Source of the DNA: Gilliamella sp. Pra-s52
Lineage (GTDB): Bacteria > Pseudomonadota > Gammaproteobacteria > Enterobacterales > Orbaceae
Reading direction: 5' to 3'
Assembly: GCF_009795805.1 (NCBI RefSeq)
Contig: NZ_WTEY01000001.1
Span: 124,001 to 188,000 of the forward strand
Length of the DNA stretch: 64,000 bases
Shown here: one piece after another, positions 40,942 to 49,320 of the stretch
Layout: every line of letters starts with the position of its first letter
How positions within the stretch are numbered: the first letter of the stretch is position 1
Notes under the pieces: model-generated
What the model was told of the DNA's origin: nothing
Database searches by the model: none
The model's input: the letters and a program-made list of their open reading frames with translations, nothing else
Position numbers and translations under genes: made by a program

Positions 40942-41283
40942 CTAAATATTTTTAATGAAATCTCTGTTTTTATTTTCTTTGTTTTTGAAATATTTCAATT
41001 CTTCATCGATAAAATATCGTACTAGATTTGCATATAGATCTTTGATGATTTCGCCATTAAGTCCTAATTCATTCGACCATTGTTTTCGTTGCTCTAGCAT
41101 ACTGTCAAAACGTTCTTTGGCTTGTACATCAGTGGTATTTTTTTTGAACTTACTGGCAGCTTTGACGTATTCAAAGCGTGTAGCAAGCAATTTAATTATG
41201 GAATGGTCAATCTGATCTATTTCGGCACGAATGTGGTTCATATTCTCACATTTGTTTGGCGCTTGGGTAGGTTTATAAGTCAC
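40942..41283 (-). CDS. Chorismate mutase type II / isochorismate-pyruvate lyase (PchB-like)
   Basis: 113 residues, AroQ fold. Closest in pattern to PchB of Pseudomonas (salicylate formation): IRAEIDQIDHSIIKLLATR, EYVKAASKFK, and FIDEELKYF at the end. Active-site residues Arg19, Arg36 and Lys47 match PchB Arg14, Arg31 and Lys42, but the residue equivalent to PchB Gln90 is Glu95. No pchA/isochorismate synthase is nearby, so chorismate mutase activity is as likely as lyase activity. GTG start at 41283 preceded by AAAGG. Located beside the relic integrative element. Confidence 0.75.
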   Translation of the reverse strand: MTYKPTQAPNKCENMNHIRAEIDQIDHSIIKLLATRFEYVKAASKFKKNTTDVQAKERFDSMLEQRKQWSNELGLNGEIIKDLYANLVRYFIDEELKYFKNKENKNRDFIKNI

Positions 41284-42007
41284 GATTTTATACCTTTTGT
41301 TTATTTAACTTTTTATATCCTATCACTATTAGATTATGCACAAAAGTATCACTTAGTAGGTGTCATAGTTGCACTATATTTATATATACAAAATTGATTG
41401 TTCACTTCTAATAGAAGTGAGTTTAATATTTGGAGATACTCAATAATTAATTGATTTTTTTATTTATTAAATCAATTTCATTTTACATTGATACCGCCCA
41501 ATAATATAACTAAAAATTTTGTTTATATCCTTCTAGCAAAGGATTCGTAGATTTTGTGTATTTTAATGGGTTTTAAAGAATCTTACAAAATATGAGTCAA
41601 GGGAAACTGAATTATGACAAGTAAAACCCTTTCGATAAATACTTTTTGTTTTCATAGCTCTTAAAAATACCCCCATTCGTACCCCCAAAACGAAAAGTGA
41701 CCTCATAAATTAGATATCATTATCCTGATAAAGCATAAAAATTAAAAAAATCGGGTTAGCATTAAAATGAATGAGGGTGGGTGGTTTGGATTACTAAAAT
41801 CTATAGAGATTTACCCCTCCCCCCATAAAAATAAAATTTAATAAAAAAGTATGCACGGTGTTCACTATTTGCTTGAAGACTGATTCAAAAAGGGTTTGAG
41901 CGGTGTATACTTAAATGTTTACTATTCACAAGTATATACTTTAGGTATTCACTCAATAAAAAACCGCCAATTAGGGTGGTCTTATTTTGGTGGCTCAATT
42001 TGAGCTA
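41284..42007. other. Non-coding end of the relic element and its flank
   Basis: No gene seen in about 720 bases. Contains a small hairpin (TTCACTTCT/AGAAGTGAG near 41401), the element-end repeat at 41568-41586, two TACCCCC sites at 41667-41689, GTGAAYA-type repeats at 41858-41870, 41917-41928 and 41944-41953, and a degraded terminator-like hairpin ACCGCC/GGTGGT at 41963-41980. Confidence 0.5.
41667..41689 (+). repeat. Putative integrase arm-type sites, left end
   Basis: ATACCCCCATT (41667-41677) directly followed by CGTACCCCCAAA (41678-41689). The first is repeated exactly at 44177-44187 and the second in inverted orientation at 44132-44143. Confidence 0.5.
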
Positions 42008-42230
42008 CTAGTTAGGATCTTCGGCTTTAGGTAACCAATCTTTACACATATCTGGGTTTATTTCTAAATTAGTTTTTATCCCTATATTAGTTCGTTTTTT
42101 AATGTACGCCTTTCTATTTTTTTTTATGGCGTAATTTAATTCCACTCAAGGACAATGGATTATTAAGCCCTGTATTGTGCACATATTCAATATAAGCATG
42201 ATATAAATATTTTTGGGGGGGTAAAGGGCA
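42008..42230 (-). pseudogene. C-terminal fragment of P4-type primase/helicase (DUF5906-like)
   Basis: Two overlapping frames on the minus strand read YLYHAYIEYVHNTGLNNPLS...LRHKKK and then NRKAYIKKRTNIG, INPDMCKDWLPKAEDPN with a stop at 42008-42010. Together they resemble the C-terminal end of phage/satellite primase-helicases (YLYHAYLxY...PLS, then NLxxx...DWLP). The frame changes at a run of nine A residues (plus-strand Ts at 42117-42125). Start and ATPase core are missing. Assignment rests on remembered family patterns. Confidence 0.45.
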
Positions 42231-42276
42231 TTATTGAACTACGACCCTATACGTTCTAAACCGCCCACCCTGCTTT

Positions 42277-42429
42277 TTATGCAAAACCGCGAATTGAAAT
42301 AATTTTTTTGACTGCTATTACTAAATGGGTAACCAAATAGCTATGGTTGAGTAACTCGAACCAATGTAATAAACCTGCTGACTTTTTAGCAGATTGCAAA
42401 TGTAATACCTGTATGGTGGAAATCACCAT
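42277..42429 (-). CDS. Small hypothetical ORF in the relic element
   Basis: 50 codons from ATG 42429, product containing SAKKSAGLLHWFELLNHSYL. The frame stays open upstream to about 42490, and GGAGG at 42447-42451 lies upstream, 10 bases before a different-frame ATG (42436). I recognise no family. It may be a remnant of an element gene or chance; composition does not decide. Confidence 0.25.
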   Translation of the reverse strand: MVISTIQVLHLQSAKKSAGLLHWFELLNHSYLVTHLVIAVKKIISIRGFA

Positions 42430-42600
42430 AGAGCATTTATTCTTTTCCTCCAATAATAGCCCTGGATCAACCTTAAAATCACCCTAACTTAACATTATGA
42501 TTAATAATTATTTTATTTTAATTAAAAAATAACGCTATATAAATATTTTTATATTTCAATTAGTTAATTACAGGATCAAGATTATTTTAATAATGTGTAT

Positions 42601-42700
42601 AGTAGTGAACAGTAGTGAATACCAAAAAATATATATAATGAGTATATAATATATTGATATATATAAATTAATATTAGGTTAGTGAATAGTAGTGAACACT
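42601..42700. repeat. Iteron-like GTGAAYA repeats
   Basis: 42601-42623 reads AGTAGTGAAC-AGTAGTGAAT-ACC and 42680-42700 reads TAGTGAAT-AGTAGTGAAC-ACT, i.e. two pairs of direct 10-base units flanking about 56 bases of nearly pure AT. Inverted copies of the same unit occur at 41858-41870, 41917-41928 and 41944-41953. The arrangement resembles initiator or repressor binding sites. Confidence 0.5.
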
Positions 42701-42778
42701 TTATATAAAAAGTTTAAGATTATGGGGAGGTAAGAATAAAAAACAGCCTAATAATCAGTATAAGTAAAGGATGACATT

Positions 42779-42808
42779 TAAAAAAGCACCCCTCAGATAT
42801 GAGGAGTG
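42779..42808 (-). terminator. Terminator of the integrase gene
   Basis: On the minus strand CACTCCTCA pairs with TGAGGGGTG (one mismatch), four-base loop, followed by CTTTTTT. Lies 65 bases past the integrase stop. Confidence 0.7.
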
Positions 42809-42872
42809 GTTATTATGGAGAATTGAAGTGAATAACCCAAATATGGGGCACGGTATGAATAGCGTGATATGG

Positions 42873-44124
42873 TTAATGATTAACTAGCTTTAAATTGCGG
42901 TTACCTGATAGTGAGACATTTCCTTGGCTTGCTTGCTCAACAAAGTCACCCCACCAGTCAAGCATAATACGCTTTTGATGTTCATATTCTGCTTTGTTGT
43001 AGGCTCGCCTTACTGCGTTTTTATCTACATGCGATAACGCGCTTTCAATGACATCATAATTAAAGCCTTGTTCGTTTAAAGCGGTACTAGCTAAAGCTCT
43101 TAATCCATGCGCAACTAACTTATCTTTGCATCCCATGCGCTTTATTGCCATGTTAGCGGTTTGGCTACTCATTGGCTTGTTATAAGGTGGTCTTGCTGTT
43201 GGGAAAACAAACTCACTTGTATGATTAATAGATTTCATTATCTCAAGTATTTTTATTGCCTGCGGTGATAAAGGTATATTGTGTGGTCTATCCATTTTCA
43301 TGCGTTCGGCAGGAATACTCCATAATTTTTTATCTAGATTAATTTCTTCCCACTTAGCCCCTACGGCTTCACTTGGTCGCGTTAATGTTAATAACTGCCA
43401 TTCAATCACGCATCTGGTTTGCAATTCAATCTTTGCCATAGCTAAAGCTTGCATGAACTGCGGTAACTCAGTAGGGGGAATAGTTGGCTGATTTTTTACT
43501 TTCGGGCTATTAAATACGTCGGTGATTTTGGCTAGAGGGTTATTATCGATAATTCCCATATTGACAGCATAACACATTATTTCATTAATTCGCCGACAAA
43601 CTCTTTTTACTGTTTCGTATTTATTATTGTTATTTAATGGCTGTAATGCGTTAATTGCTTTGATAGCTGTTACTTGGTTTATTGGAATATCTTTTATATA
43701 AGGGAAAACATGGTTTTCTAATGAACGCCAAGCCTTTTTGAGTGTTTGTTCTTCTAAACCTTGTTCTGTTTTGAAATTTGAACCATTTCTCAGCTATAGC
43801 GTAAAAGGTATTATTACAAGCTTCTTGCTTACGTTGTTCTTGTTCCGCTTTGTGATGTTGTGGATCTATCCCTTGCTTTATTAATTCGCGCGCTTCATCT
43901 CGTTGTTTTCGCGCTTGTTGTAGCGATGTTTCTGGGTATTTACCGAAAGATAATAATGTCTCTTTATGTGATATTGGCTTTTTATATTTAAATCGTCATA
44001 ATTTAACCCCTGTCGATTTAACTAACAAAAAAAGACCTCCACCATCAAAATACTTTTTATCCTTACTAGTGGCTTTTAATGCTTTTATTTGTGTGTCAGT
44101 TAAGGGAGTCGTTTTTACAGCCAT
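42873..44124 (-). pseudogene. Tyrosine recombinase (P4-type integrase), inactivated
   Basis: Starts at ATG 44124 with MAVKTTPLTDTQIKALK and the N-terminal DUF4102-type arm-binding domain (KKYFDGGGLFLLVKSTG). A TGA at 43996-43998 replaces the Trp expected in KL(W)RFKYKK. A one-base insertion in a four-A run (plus 43769-43772) shifts frame after KWFKFQ. From about 43760 on the frame is intact to 42873 and carries the catalytic residues: Arg in TLTRPSEAVG, His/Arg in HGLRALAST, His in LSHVDKN and the Tyr in RRAYNKAEY. A 234-residue C-terminal frame from ATG 43577 remains open. Two independent lesions make activity unlikely. Confidence 0.85.
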
Positions 44125-44308
44125 TTTTCACCTTTGGGGGTACGCAATAATAGGGTATTTTATTATACCCCCAAATATACCCCCATTATTTTTGGTTGTA
44201 AATGTACCTTACTGATACTTAATGGGCAATAAAATAGACTTTGAGGCTTGTTATTACTGGATTTGGTGTGCTTTGTTGGGTTTAAAAGAATGTTACTGTT
44301 TATTGATT
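44125..44308. repeat. Putative att region between integrase and tRNA-Leu
   Basis: Holds TACCCCC sites at 44132-44143 (inverted), 44165-44175 and 44177-44187, overlapping the likely integrase promoter. The 19-base end repeat at 44278-44296 lies 12 bases from the tRNA 3' end. Confidence 0.45.
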
Positions 44309-44394
44309 TGGTGCCGTGGGCGGGACTTGAACCCGCATGCTCTTAGAGCACTACCCCCTCAAGATAGCGTGTCTACCAATTTCACCACCACGGC
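44309..44394 (-). tRNA. leuU: tRNA-Leu(GAG)
   Basis: 86 bases on the minus strand including encoded CCA (44309-44311). Acceptor stem GCCGTGG pairs with CCACGGC; anticodon stem CTATC/GGTAG encloses loop TTGAGGG, anticodon GAG; long variable arm with stem TGCTC/GAGCA as in type II tRNAs; T arm GCGGG-TTCAAGT-CCCGC. Lies 10 bases after secG, the same order as secG-leuU in E. coli. The 3' side adjoins the relic integrative element. Confidence 0.95.
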
Positions 44395-44404
44395 GCCGTC
44401 TTTA

Positions 44405-44779
44405 TTATTCTGGAATATCTGAAGTTGAGTTTTGTTGTACTGGTTGAGTAACCGGTATTGTTACCGGATCTGTATTGTGTTCATTTAATTGCGTTGTTGC
44501 AGGTACACTATCATCAATGATATCAAAATTGCCTGTTGACGTAACATGAGATTTACTACCTAAATTCGACAGTAAAACGCTTATCACAAAAAACAAAACA
44601 CCTAGTAAAGTTGTTGCACGGGTTAAAAAATTACCACTTCCTGAAGAGCCAAATAAAGTTGCAGATGCACCTGCTCCAAAAGACGAACCCATATCCGACC
44701 CTTTGCCACGTTGTATTAGCACTAAACCAACGATGACAATTGCAATAATCAAATAACTTATAATTAAAAATTCGTACAT
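44405..44779 (-). CDS. secG: SecG, Sec translocon subunit
   Basis: Small two-helix inner-membrane protein that stimulates SecYEG translocation. 124 residues (E. coli 110): helix MYEFLIISYLIIAIVIVGLV, the conserved QRGKGSDMGSSFGAGASATLFGS loop, second helix, and a longer acidic/polar C-terminal tail. Probably co-transcribed with tRNA-Leu. Confidence 0.96.
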   Translation of the reverse strand: MYEFLIISYLIIAIVIVGLVLIQRGKGSDMGSSFGAGASATLFGSSGSGNFLTRATTLLGVLFFVISVLLSNLGSKSHVTSTGNFDIIDDSVPATTQLNEHNTDPVTIPVTQPVQQNSTSDIPE

Positions 44780-45112
44780 TTTAACCTGTCAATTTTAATA
44801 TGTTATACAACAGAATTTATTGATGCGGAATATTAGCGAAAGACAGGCCAACAAGCAAGTAAAATTTAAAATATAGTTGATATATTTTGAGCATTTATGC
44901 TTTTAAATAACTAAAAATACGCCACTTATATATAAGGAAAATATCTTTTTTATATTATGTATTACTGTTTTACACGTTCACTTTATTTCAAAAAATAAAT
45001 TAATTGATACTTTTTTAATTTTATAATTTCTATATTATTTCATAATCAATTGTGCGTTTTTTGGGGAAAACCAGTATAATGACCGCATTTTATTACCTTT
45101 TACATTGATTTT
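44780..45112. other. Divergent intergenic region secG / thiI
   Basis: 333 bases, AT-rich, no gene seen. A perfect TATAAT at 45075-45080 lies 33 bases before the thiI ATG; the best -35 (TTGTGC, 45050-45055) is 19 bases upstream of it, so the promoter call is tentative. Confidence 0.4.
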
Positions 45113-46561
45113 ATGAAATTTATTGTTAAGCTTTTTCCCGAAATTACCATTAAAAGTGATTCTGTTCGTTTACGATTTATTAAAATATTAACGAGCAATA
45201 TTCGCAATATTTTAAAACATCACATTGAAGATGTCGCAGTGATTCGTCATTGGGATTTTATTGAAGTTCGACCAAAAATTGAAAATAGTGAAGCTCAGAT
45301 ACTTGGGTTATTAACACGCATCCCGGGCATTCATCATATTCTAGCAGTTGATGAACTTACTTTTATTGACGTTCATGACATTTTCGAAAAGGCATTAGAC
45401 TATTATGCCCCACTAATTGAAAATAAAACCTTTTGTGTACGAGTCAAACGCCGTGGAAAACATGAATTTACATCAATTGATGTCGAACGTTATGTTGGCG
45501 GTGGGCTAAATCAACACGTTGCATCTGCTAAAGTTCAATTAACTCGCCCTGATATCACAGTCAATCTTGAAATTGACAAAGACAAATTACTGCTTGTCAA
45601 AGGTCGACATACAGGGATAGGCGGTTTCCCGACTGGTACACAAGAAGACGTATTATCGCTCATATCAGGTGGTTTTGATTCTGGCGTATCGAGTTACATG
45701 CTAATGCGTCGCGGCAGTCGAGTGCACTATTGCTTTTTTAATCTAGGTGGCAAAACTCATGAAATCGGGGTTAAGCAAATGGCACATTATTTATGGGAGC
45801 GATTTGGAAGTTCACATAAAGTTCGTTTTATTGCTATTGACTTTTCTGATGTTGTTGGTGAAATTCTTGAAAAGGTTGATGATGGGCAAATGGGGGTTAT
45901 TCTAAAACGAATGATGATTCGTGCTGCATCGAAGATTGCTCAACGCTATAATGTTGAAGCGCTTGTCACTGGCGAGGCGTTGGGGCAAGTATCAAGTCAG
46001 ACGCTTACTAATCTACGATTAATTGATAATGTCAGTGACACATTAATTTTGCGCCCACTTATCACGCACGATAAAGAAACAATCATTAATCTTGCTCGTC
46101 AAATTGGCACAGAGGATATCGCAAAAACAATGCCTGAATTTTGTGGTGTTATATCTAAAAAACCAACAGTTAAAGCCGTAAAAGAAAAAATTGAAGCTGA
46201 AGAATTGAATTTTGATTTTACAATTTTAGATAGAGCGGTTGAAAATGCTGAAAATATTGATATTCGTGAAATAAAAAAACAAACTGACACAACAATTACA
46301 TCGGTTGAAACAGTAACTATGCTTAATTCAGATCATGTTGTTATCGACATTCGATCACCTGAAGAGCAAGAGGATAACCCATTAATACTGAACGATATTG
46401 AAATCAAACACATTCCATTTTATAAGTTAGCAACCCAATTTGGGGATTTGGAACAATCAAAGCAATATTTGTTATATTGTGAACGAGGTGTGATGAGTAA
46501 ATTACAAGCACTTTATCTAATTGATCAAGGTTTTAAAAACGTAAAAATATTTCGAACATAA
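45113..46561 (+). CDS. thiI: ThiI, tRNA 4-thiouridine synthetase / thiamine sulfurtransferase
   Basis: Makes s4U8 in tRNA and, in many enterics, passes sulfur to ThiS. 482 residues, the same as E. coli. N-terminal ferredoxin-like and THUMP domains, PP-loop [11 protein letters not shown], and a C-terminal rhodanese domain with the persulfide cysteine Cys456 ([11 protein letters not shown]). The complete rhodanese domain supports both functions. Confidence 0.98.
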   Translation: MKFIVKLFPEITIKSDSVRLRFIKILTSNIRNILKHHIEDVAVIRHWDFIEVRPKIENSEAQILGLLTRIPGIHHILAVDELTFIDVHDIFEKALDYYAPLIENKTFCVRVKRRGKHEFTSIDVERYVGGGLNQHVASAKVQLTRPDITVNLEIDKDKLLLVKGRHTGIGGFPTGTQEDVLSLISGGFDSGVSSYMLMRRGSRVHYCFFNLGGKTHEIGVKQMAHYLWERFGSSHKVRFIAIDFSDVVGEILEKVDDGQMGVILKRMMIRAASKIAQRYNVEALVTGEALGQVSSQTLTNLRLIDNVSDTLILRPLITHDKETIINLARQIGTEDIAKTMPEFCGVISKKPTVKAVKEKIEAEELNFDFTILDRAVENAENIDIREIKKQTDTTITSVETVTMLNSDHVVIDIRSPEEQEDNPLILNDIEIKHIPFYKLATQFGDLEQSKQYLLYCERGVMSKLQALYLIDQGFKNVKIFRT

Positions 46562-46684
46562 AACTTAACAAAAATTTACTATATTCTTGTTATTTTTTAC
46601 ATATAATGGATTTTTGAATATAAATTATGTAGTTATTTCTAATAAATAAAGTATCAAAAATGGATTATATAAAAGAGGAATGTA

Positions 46685-47401
46685 ATGGGTAGCAAATTAC
46701 TTGTAGTTGATGATGATCCAGAAATTGCTGTATTATTACGTGAATTACTTGAATTAGAAGGGTATCGAGTTGAAGTTGCGAATAACGGTATACAAGCTTT
46801 AGAAAAGTTTGATAGTACAATCGATCTTATTTTACTTGATATTATGATGCCAGAAATGAATGGATTCAAAGTGTTATCTCAACTGAGAAGTAAATTTACT
46901 GTTCCAGTGATTTTTTTAACAGCTAAAGATAATGAATATGATAAAGTTATTGGACTTGAACTTGGTGCAGATGATTACATCTTAAAACCGTTTAATGATA
47001 GAGAGCTTATCGCTCGAATCAATGCGCTTTTACGTAGAACCCGATGGGATAATCTTGTTGAAGATGATTCCAATAAGCCAAGTGAATATACTATTGATAA
47101 ACTCAGTGTAAATCCAAACCAGCAATCGGTTTATTTTGATAACAAGCATATTGAAGTAACAGGTATGGAATTTCAGGTATTGCTTAAATTGCTTGAAAAC
47201 GCAGGAAAAATAATTTCACGAGATACATTAAGTGAAACAGTTTTAGGCAAAGAGTTTATTCCAATTGCTCGCTCAATTGATGTGCATGTTTCTAATCTAC
47301 GGAAAAAGCTTCCGCCTAGAAGTGATGGTTTGCCTTGGATTAAAACATTACGTTCTAAAGGTTATTTGTTTGTCATTGATAAAAATGACGATTTATTATA
47401 A
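46685..47401 (+). CDS. cpxR: CpxR, envelope-stress response regulator
   Basis: OmpR-family regulator. 238 residues: receiver domain with acidic pocket VVDDDPE and phosphoacceptor Asp52 (LLDIMMPEMNG), Lys in LKPFNDREL, then a winged-helix DNA-binding domain (SRDTLSETVLGKEF, RSIDVHVSNLRKKLP, LRSKGYLF). GAGGAA ribosome-binding site upstream. cpxA follows after 35 bases. No cpxP is adjacent. Confidence 0.96.
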   Translation: MGSKLLVVDDDPEIAVLLRELLELEGYRVEVANNGIQALEKFDSTIDLILLDIMMPEMNGFKVLSQLRSKFTVPVIFLTAKDNEYDKVIGLELGADDYILKPFNDRELIARINALLRRTRWDNLVEDDSNKPSEYTIDKLSVNPNQQSVYFDNKHIEVTGMEFQVLLKLLENAGKIISRDTLSETVLGKEFIPIARSIDVHVSNLRKKLPPRSDGLPWIKTLRSKGYLFVIDKNDDLL

Positions 47402-47436
47402 AGCTAAGAAAATCATTAACATGAAGGTCAGATAAA

Positions 47437-48816
47437 ATGTGGCTTTTCGATCGATTAACAATCAGAATTTTCACTATATTTTCACTGACTATAGCTTTTT
47501 TTCTTATGTTAATTATAGTGTTACCGAGTCTTGATTCTCGAAATCTGACTTATTTAGCCAATAAAGACAAGGAAACAGGTAACTTATTAGCTAACCAGAT
47601 TGAAAAAGATCTTATAAAAATACCAAAAGATAGCTTTCGATGGTGGATGCGTTTTATTGTTGTAATGGATAGCCATCAAAAGCCGGGGCAGTCTTTATTT
47701 GTTGTTACACCGAATGAACAGATAATTACAGCTGAAACTAAAAATATTGATTTAATCAAAAATTTTAGTGAAAAATCGCATAATGTTGCTGATCCAGCAA
47801 GGAAAATCTATGATTCTCAAGAAATTATAGGCCCCTTTTTGCTCCATTATTCCAATGCTGAATATCAACTGTATATTTTGCAACAAGCAACCGATACGCA
47901 ATCGCAATTTGTCAATTTCATCTTTGATCACCCATTCTTATTATTGGCATTGACAATGCTTGCAAGTTCACCTTTTTTACTCTGGTTATCTTGGAGTATT
48001 GCTAAACCAGCGCGACGACTAAAGCAAGCGGCAGATCAAGTAGCAAAAGGGAATTTACAAGAAATGCCTGAACTTGAACAAATCGGATCATCTGAATACA
48101 AAGCAACTGGTGCTAGTTTTAACCATATGTTAAGGGAACTAAAACGAATGCAAGATGTGCAACAGCGATTGTTTTCTGACATTTCTCATGAATTACGCAC
48201 ACCGCTAACTCGTTTACAGCTTGCTACTTCGTTATTACGTCGTAAACAAGGCGAAAGTAGTGAAGTGATACGAATCAATAACGAAGCACTAAAACTTGAT
48301 TCCATGATTGGTGATTTACTATCATTGGCAAGACAACAACATGACTCTAACGAAGTTAGAGAATCGAAAAAAACTAACAAATTATTCAAACAAGTACTGG
48401 ATAACGCCACTTTCGAAGCAGAACAGATCGGCAAAATATTTACCGTCATCAACCCGCCGACTAATCAAACCATATTATGCTATCCTGTCGCGTTATGTAG
48501 TGCGCTCGAAAACGTTATTCGTAATGCGTTTCGTTATTCAAACAAAAAAGTGACTGTTGATTTTATTACACAACAACAAAAAATTACCATTACCATCGAT
48601 GACGATGGCCCAGGTGTTGCAGAAAGTGAGCTTGAACAGATCTTCAGGCCGTTTTACCGTACAAGCGAGGCTCGCGATCGTGAATCAGGTGGCACAGGGC
48701 TTGGACTTGCTATTGTTGCTAATGCTATCATACGCGATCACGGCACCGTAAAAGCTGAAAAAAGTCACCTAGGTGGGCTTAGAGTTGTGATAATATTACC
48801 AATTTATAAATATTAA
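47437..48816 (+). CDS. cpxA: CpxA, envelope-stress sensor histidine kinase
   Basis: Two membrane helices (about residues 10-30 and 165-185) flank a periplasmic sensor domain; then HAMP, DHp with the phosphorylated His251 (FSDISHELRTPLTRLQ), and a catalytic ATPase domain (N box ENVIRNAFRYS, G boxes DDGPGVAES and GGTGLGLAIV). 459 residues (E. coli 457). Together with CpxR it monitors outer-membrane and periplasmic folding, in keeping with the many envelope genes in this window. Confidence 0.97.
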   Translation: MWLFDRLTIRIFTIFSLTIAFFLMLIIVLPSLDSRNLTYLANKDKETGNLLANQIEKDLIKIPKDSFRWWMRFIVVMDSHQKPGQSLFVVTPNEQIITAETKNIDLIKNFSEKSHNVADPARKIYDSQEIIGPFLLHYSNAEYQLYILQQATDTQSQFVNFIFDHPFLLLALTMLASSPFLLWLSWSIAKPARRLKQAADQVAKGNLQEMPELEQIGSSEYKATGASFNHMLRELKRMQDVQQRLFSDISHELRTPLTRLQLATSLLRRKQGESSEVIRINNEALKLDSMIGDLLSLARQQHDSNEVRESKKTNKLFKQVLDNATFEAEQIGKIFTVINPPTNQTILCYPVALCSALENVIRNAFRYSNKKVTVDFITQQQKITITIDDDGPGVAESELEQIFRPFYRTSEARDRESGGTGLGLAIVANAIIRDHGTVKAEKSHLGGLRVVIILPIYKY

Positions 48817-48834
48817 CCATCGAAGAGAATAGTT

Positions 48835-49320
48835 GTGTCAACAGTTGCCCTAAACATCGTTTTATTTGAACCTGAAATTCCAGCTAACACAGGTAATATT
48901 ATTCGTCTTTGTGCGAATACTGGCTTTAATTTACATATTATTGAACCTATGGGCTTTTTTTGGGATGATAAAAAGTTAAGACGGGCAGGGCTAGATTATC
49001 AAGAATTTGTGGATGTAAAACGTTACAAAAATTTTGACCACTTTATGGAACAAAACCAAATTGACTTGCAAACACAACTTTATGCCTTAACCACCAAAGG
49101 GCAAAAATCACATAGCGAAGTCAATTATAAACACAATGATTTTTTAATATTTGGCCCAGAAACCCGGGGTTTACCAGCAAGCATACTTGATGTATTACCC
49201 CAAAACAAAAAAATACGCATTCCCATGTTAGCAACCAGTCGTAGTATGAATTTGTCAAATTCAGTAGCCGTTGTGGTATACGAATCATGGCGCCAATTAA
49301 ATTACTTAGGTGCAAAATAG
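48835..49320 (+). CDS. trmL: TrmL, tRNA (cytidine/uridine-2'-O)-methyltransferase
   Basis: SPOUT-class enzyme that methylates the wobble ribose of tRNA-Leu isoacceptors. 161 residues, GTG start. Trefoil-knot motifs [27 protein letters not shown] and [19 protein letters not shown] are conserved. Lies 18 bases after cpxA, so may be co-transcribed, although unrelated in role. Followed by a hairpin. Confidence 0.97.
   Translation: MSTVALNIVLFEPEIPANTGNIIRLCANTGFNLHIIEPMGFFWDDKKLRRAGLDYQEFVDVKRYKNFDHFMEQNQIDLQTQLYALTTKGQKSHSEVNYKHNDFLIFGPETRGLPASILDVLPQNKKIRIPMLATSRSMNLSNSVAVVVYESWRQLNYLGAK

Larger units (their letters stand above)
42430..42872. other. AT-rich region with iteron-like repeats, no gene
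   Basis: About 440 bases without a supported gene. Holds two clusters of tandem 10-base units (AGTAGTGAAY) at 42601-42623 and 42680-42700 separated by alternating AT, and the integrase terminator at 42779-42808. Confidence 0.5.
41568..44296. mobile_element. Relic of a P4-like integrative (satellite) element at tRNA-Leu(GAG)
   Basis: About 2.7 kb next to the 3' end of tRNA-Leu. Contents: an integrase broken by TGA and a frameshift, a C-terminal scrap of a P4-type primase/helicase, iteron-like repeats and otherwise non-coding DNA. Both ends carry an imperfect direct repeat of 19 bases (41568-41586 and 44278-44296, 17 of 19 identical). Inside these lie TACCCCCA sites: two at 41667-41689, and three at 44133-44187, one inverted. 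These look like integrase arm sites. No clean duplicate of the tRNA 3' end was found, so the exact att cores are unresolved. Confidence 0.6.

Noticed and set aside
41284-41640. Duplicate of the tRNA-Leu 3' end as attR
   Set aside because: Looked for the acceptor/T-arm sequence at the left end of the relic element and found none; only the flanking 19-base repeat is shared, so the att core remains undefined.
44222-44422. Plus-strand 66-codon frame over the tRNA-Leu
   Set aside because: It translates the antisense of the tRNA (the familiar CRGRDLNPHA artefact) and is not a gene.
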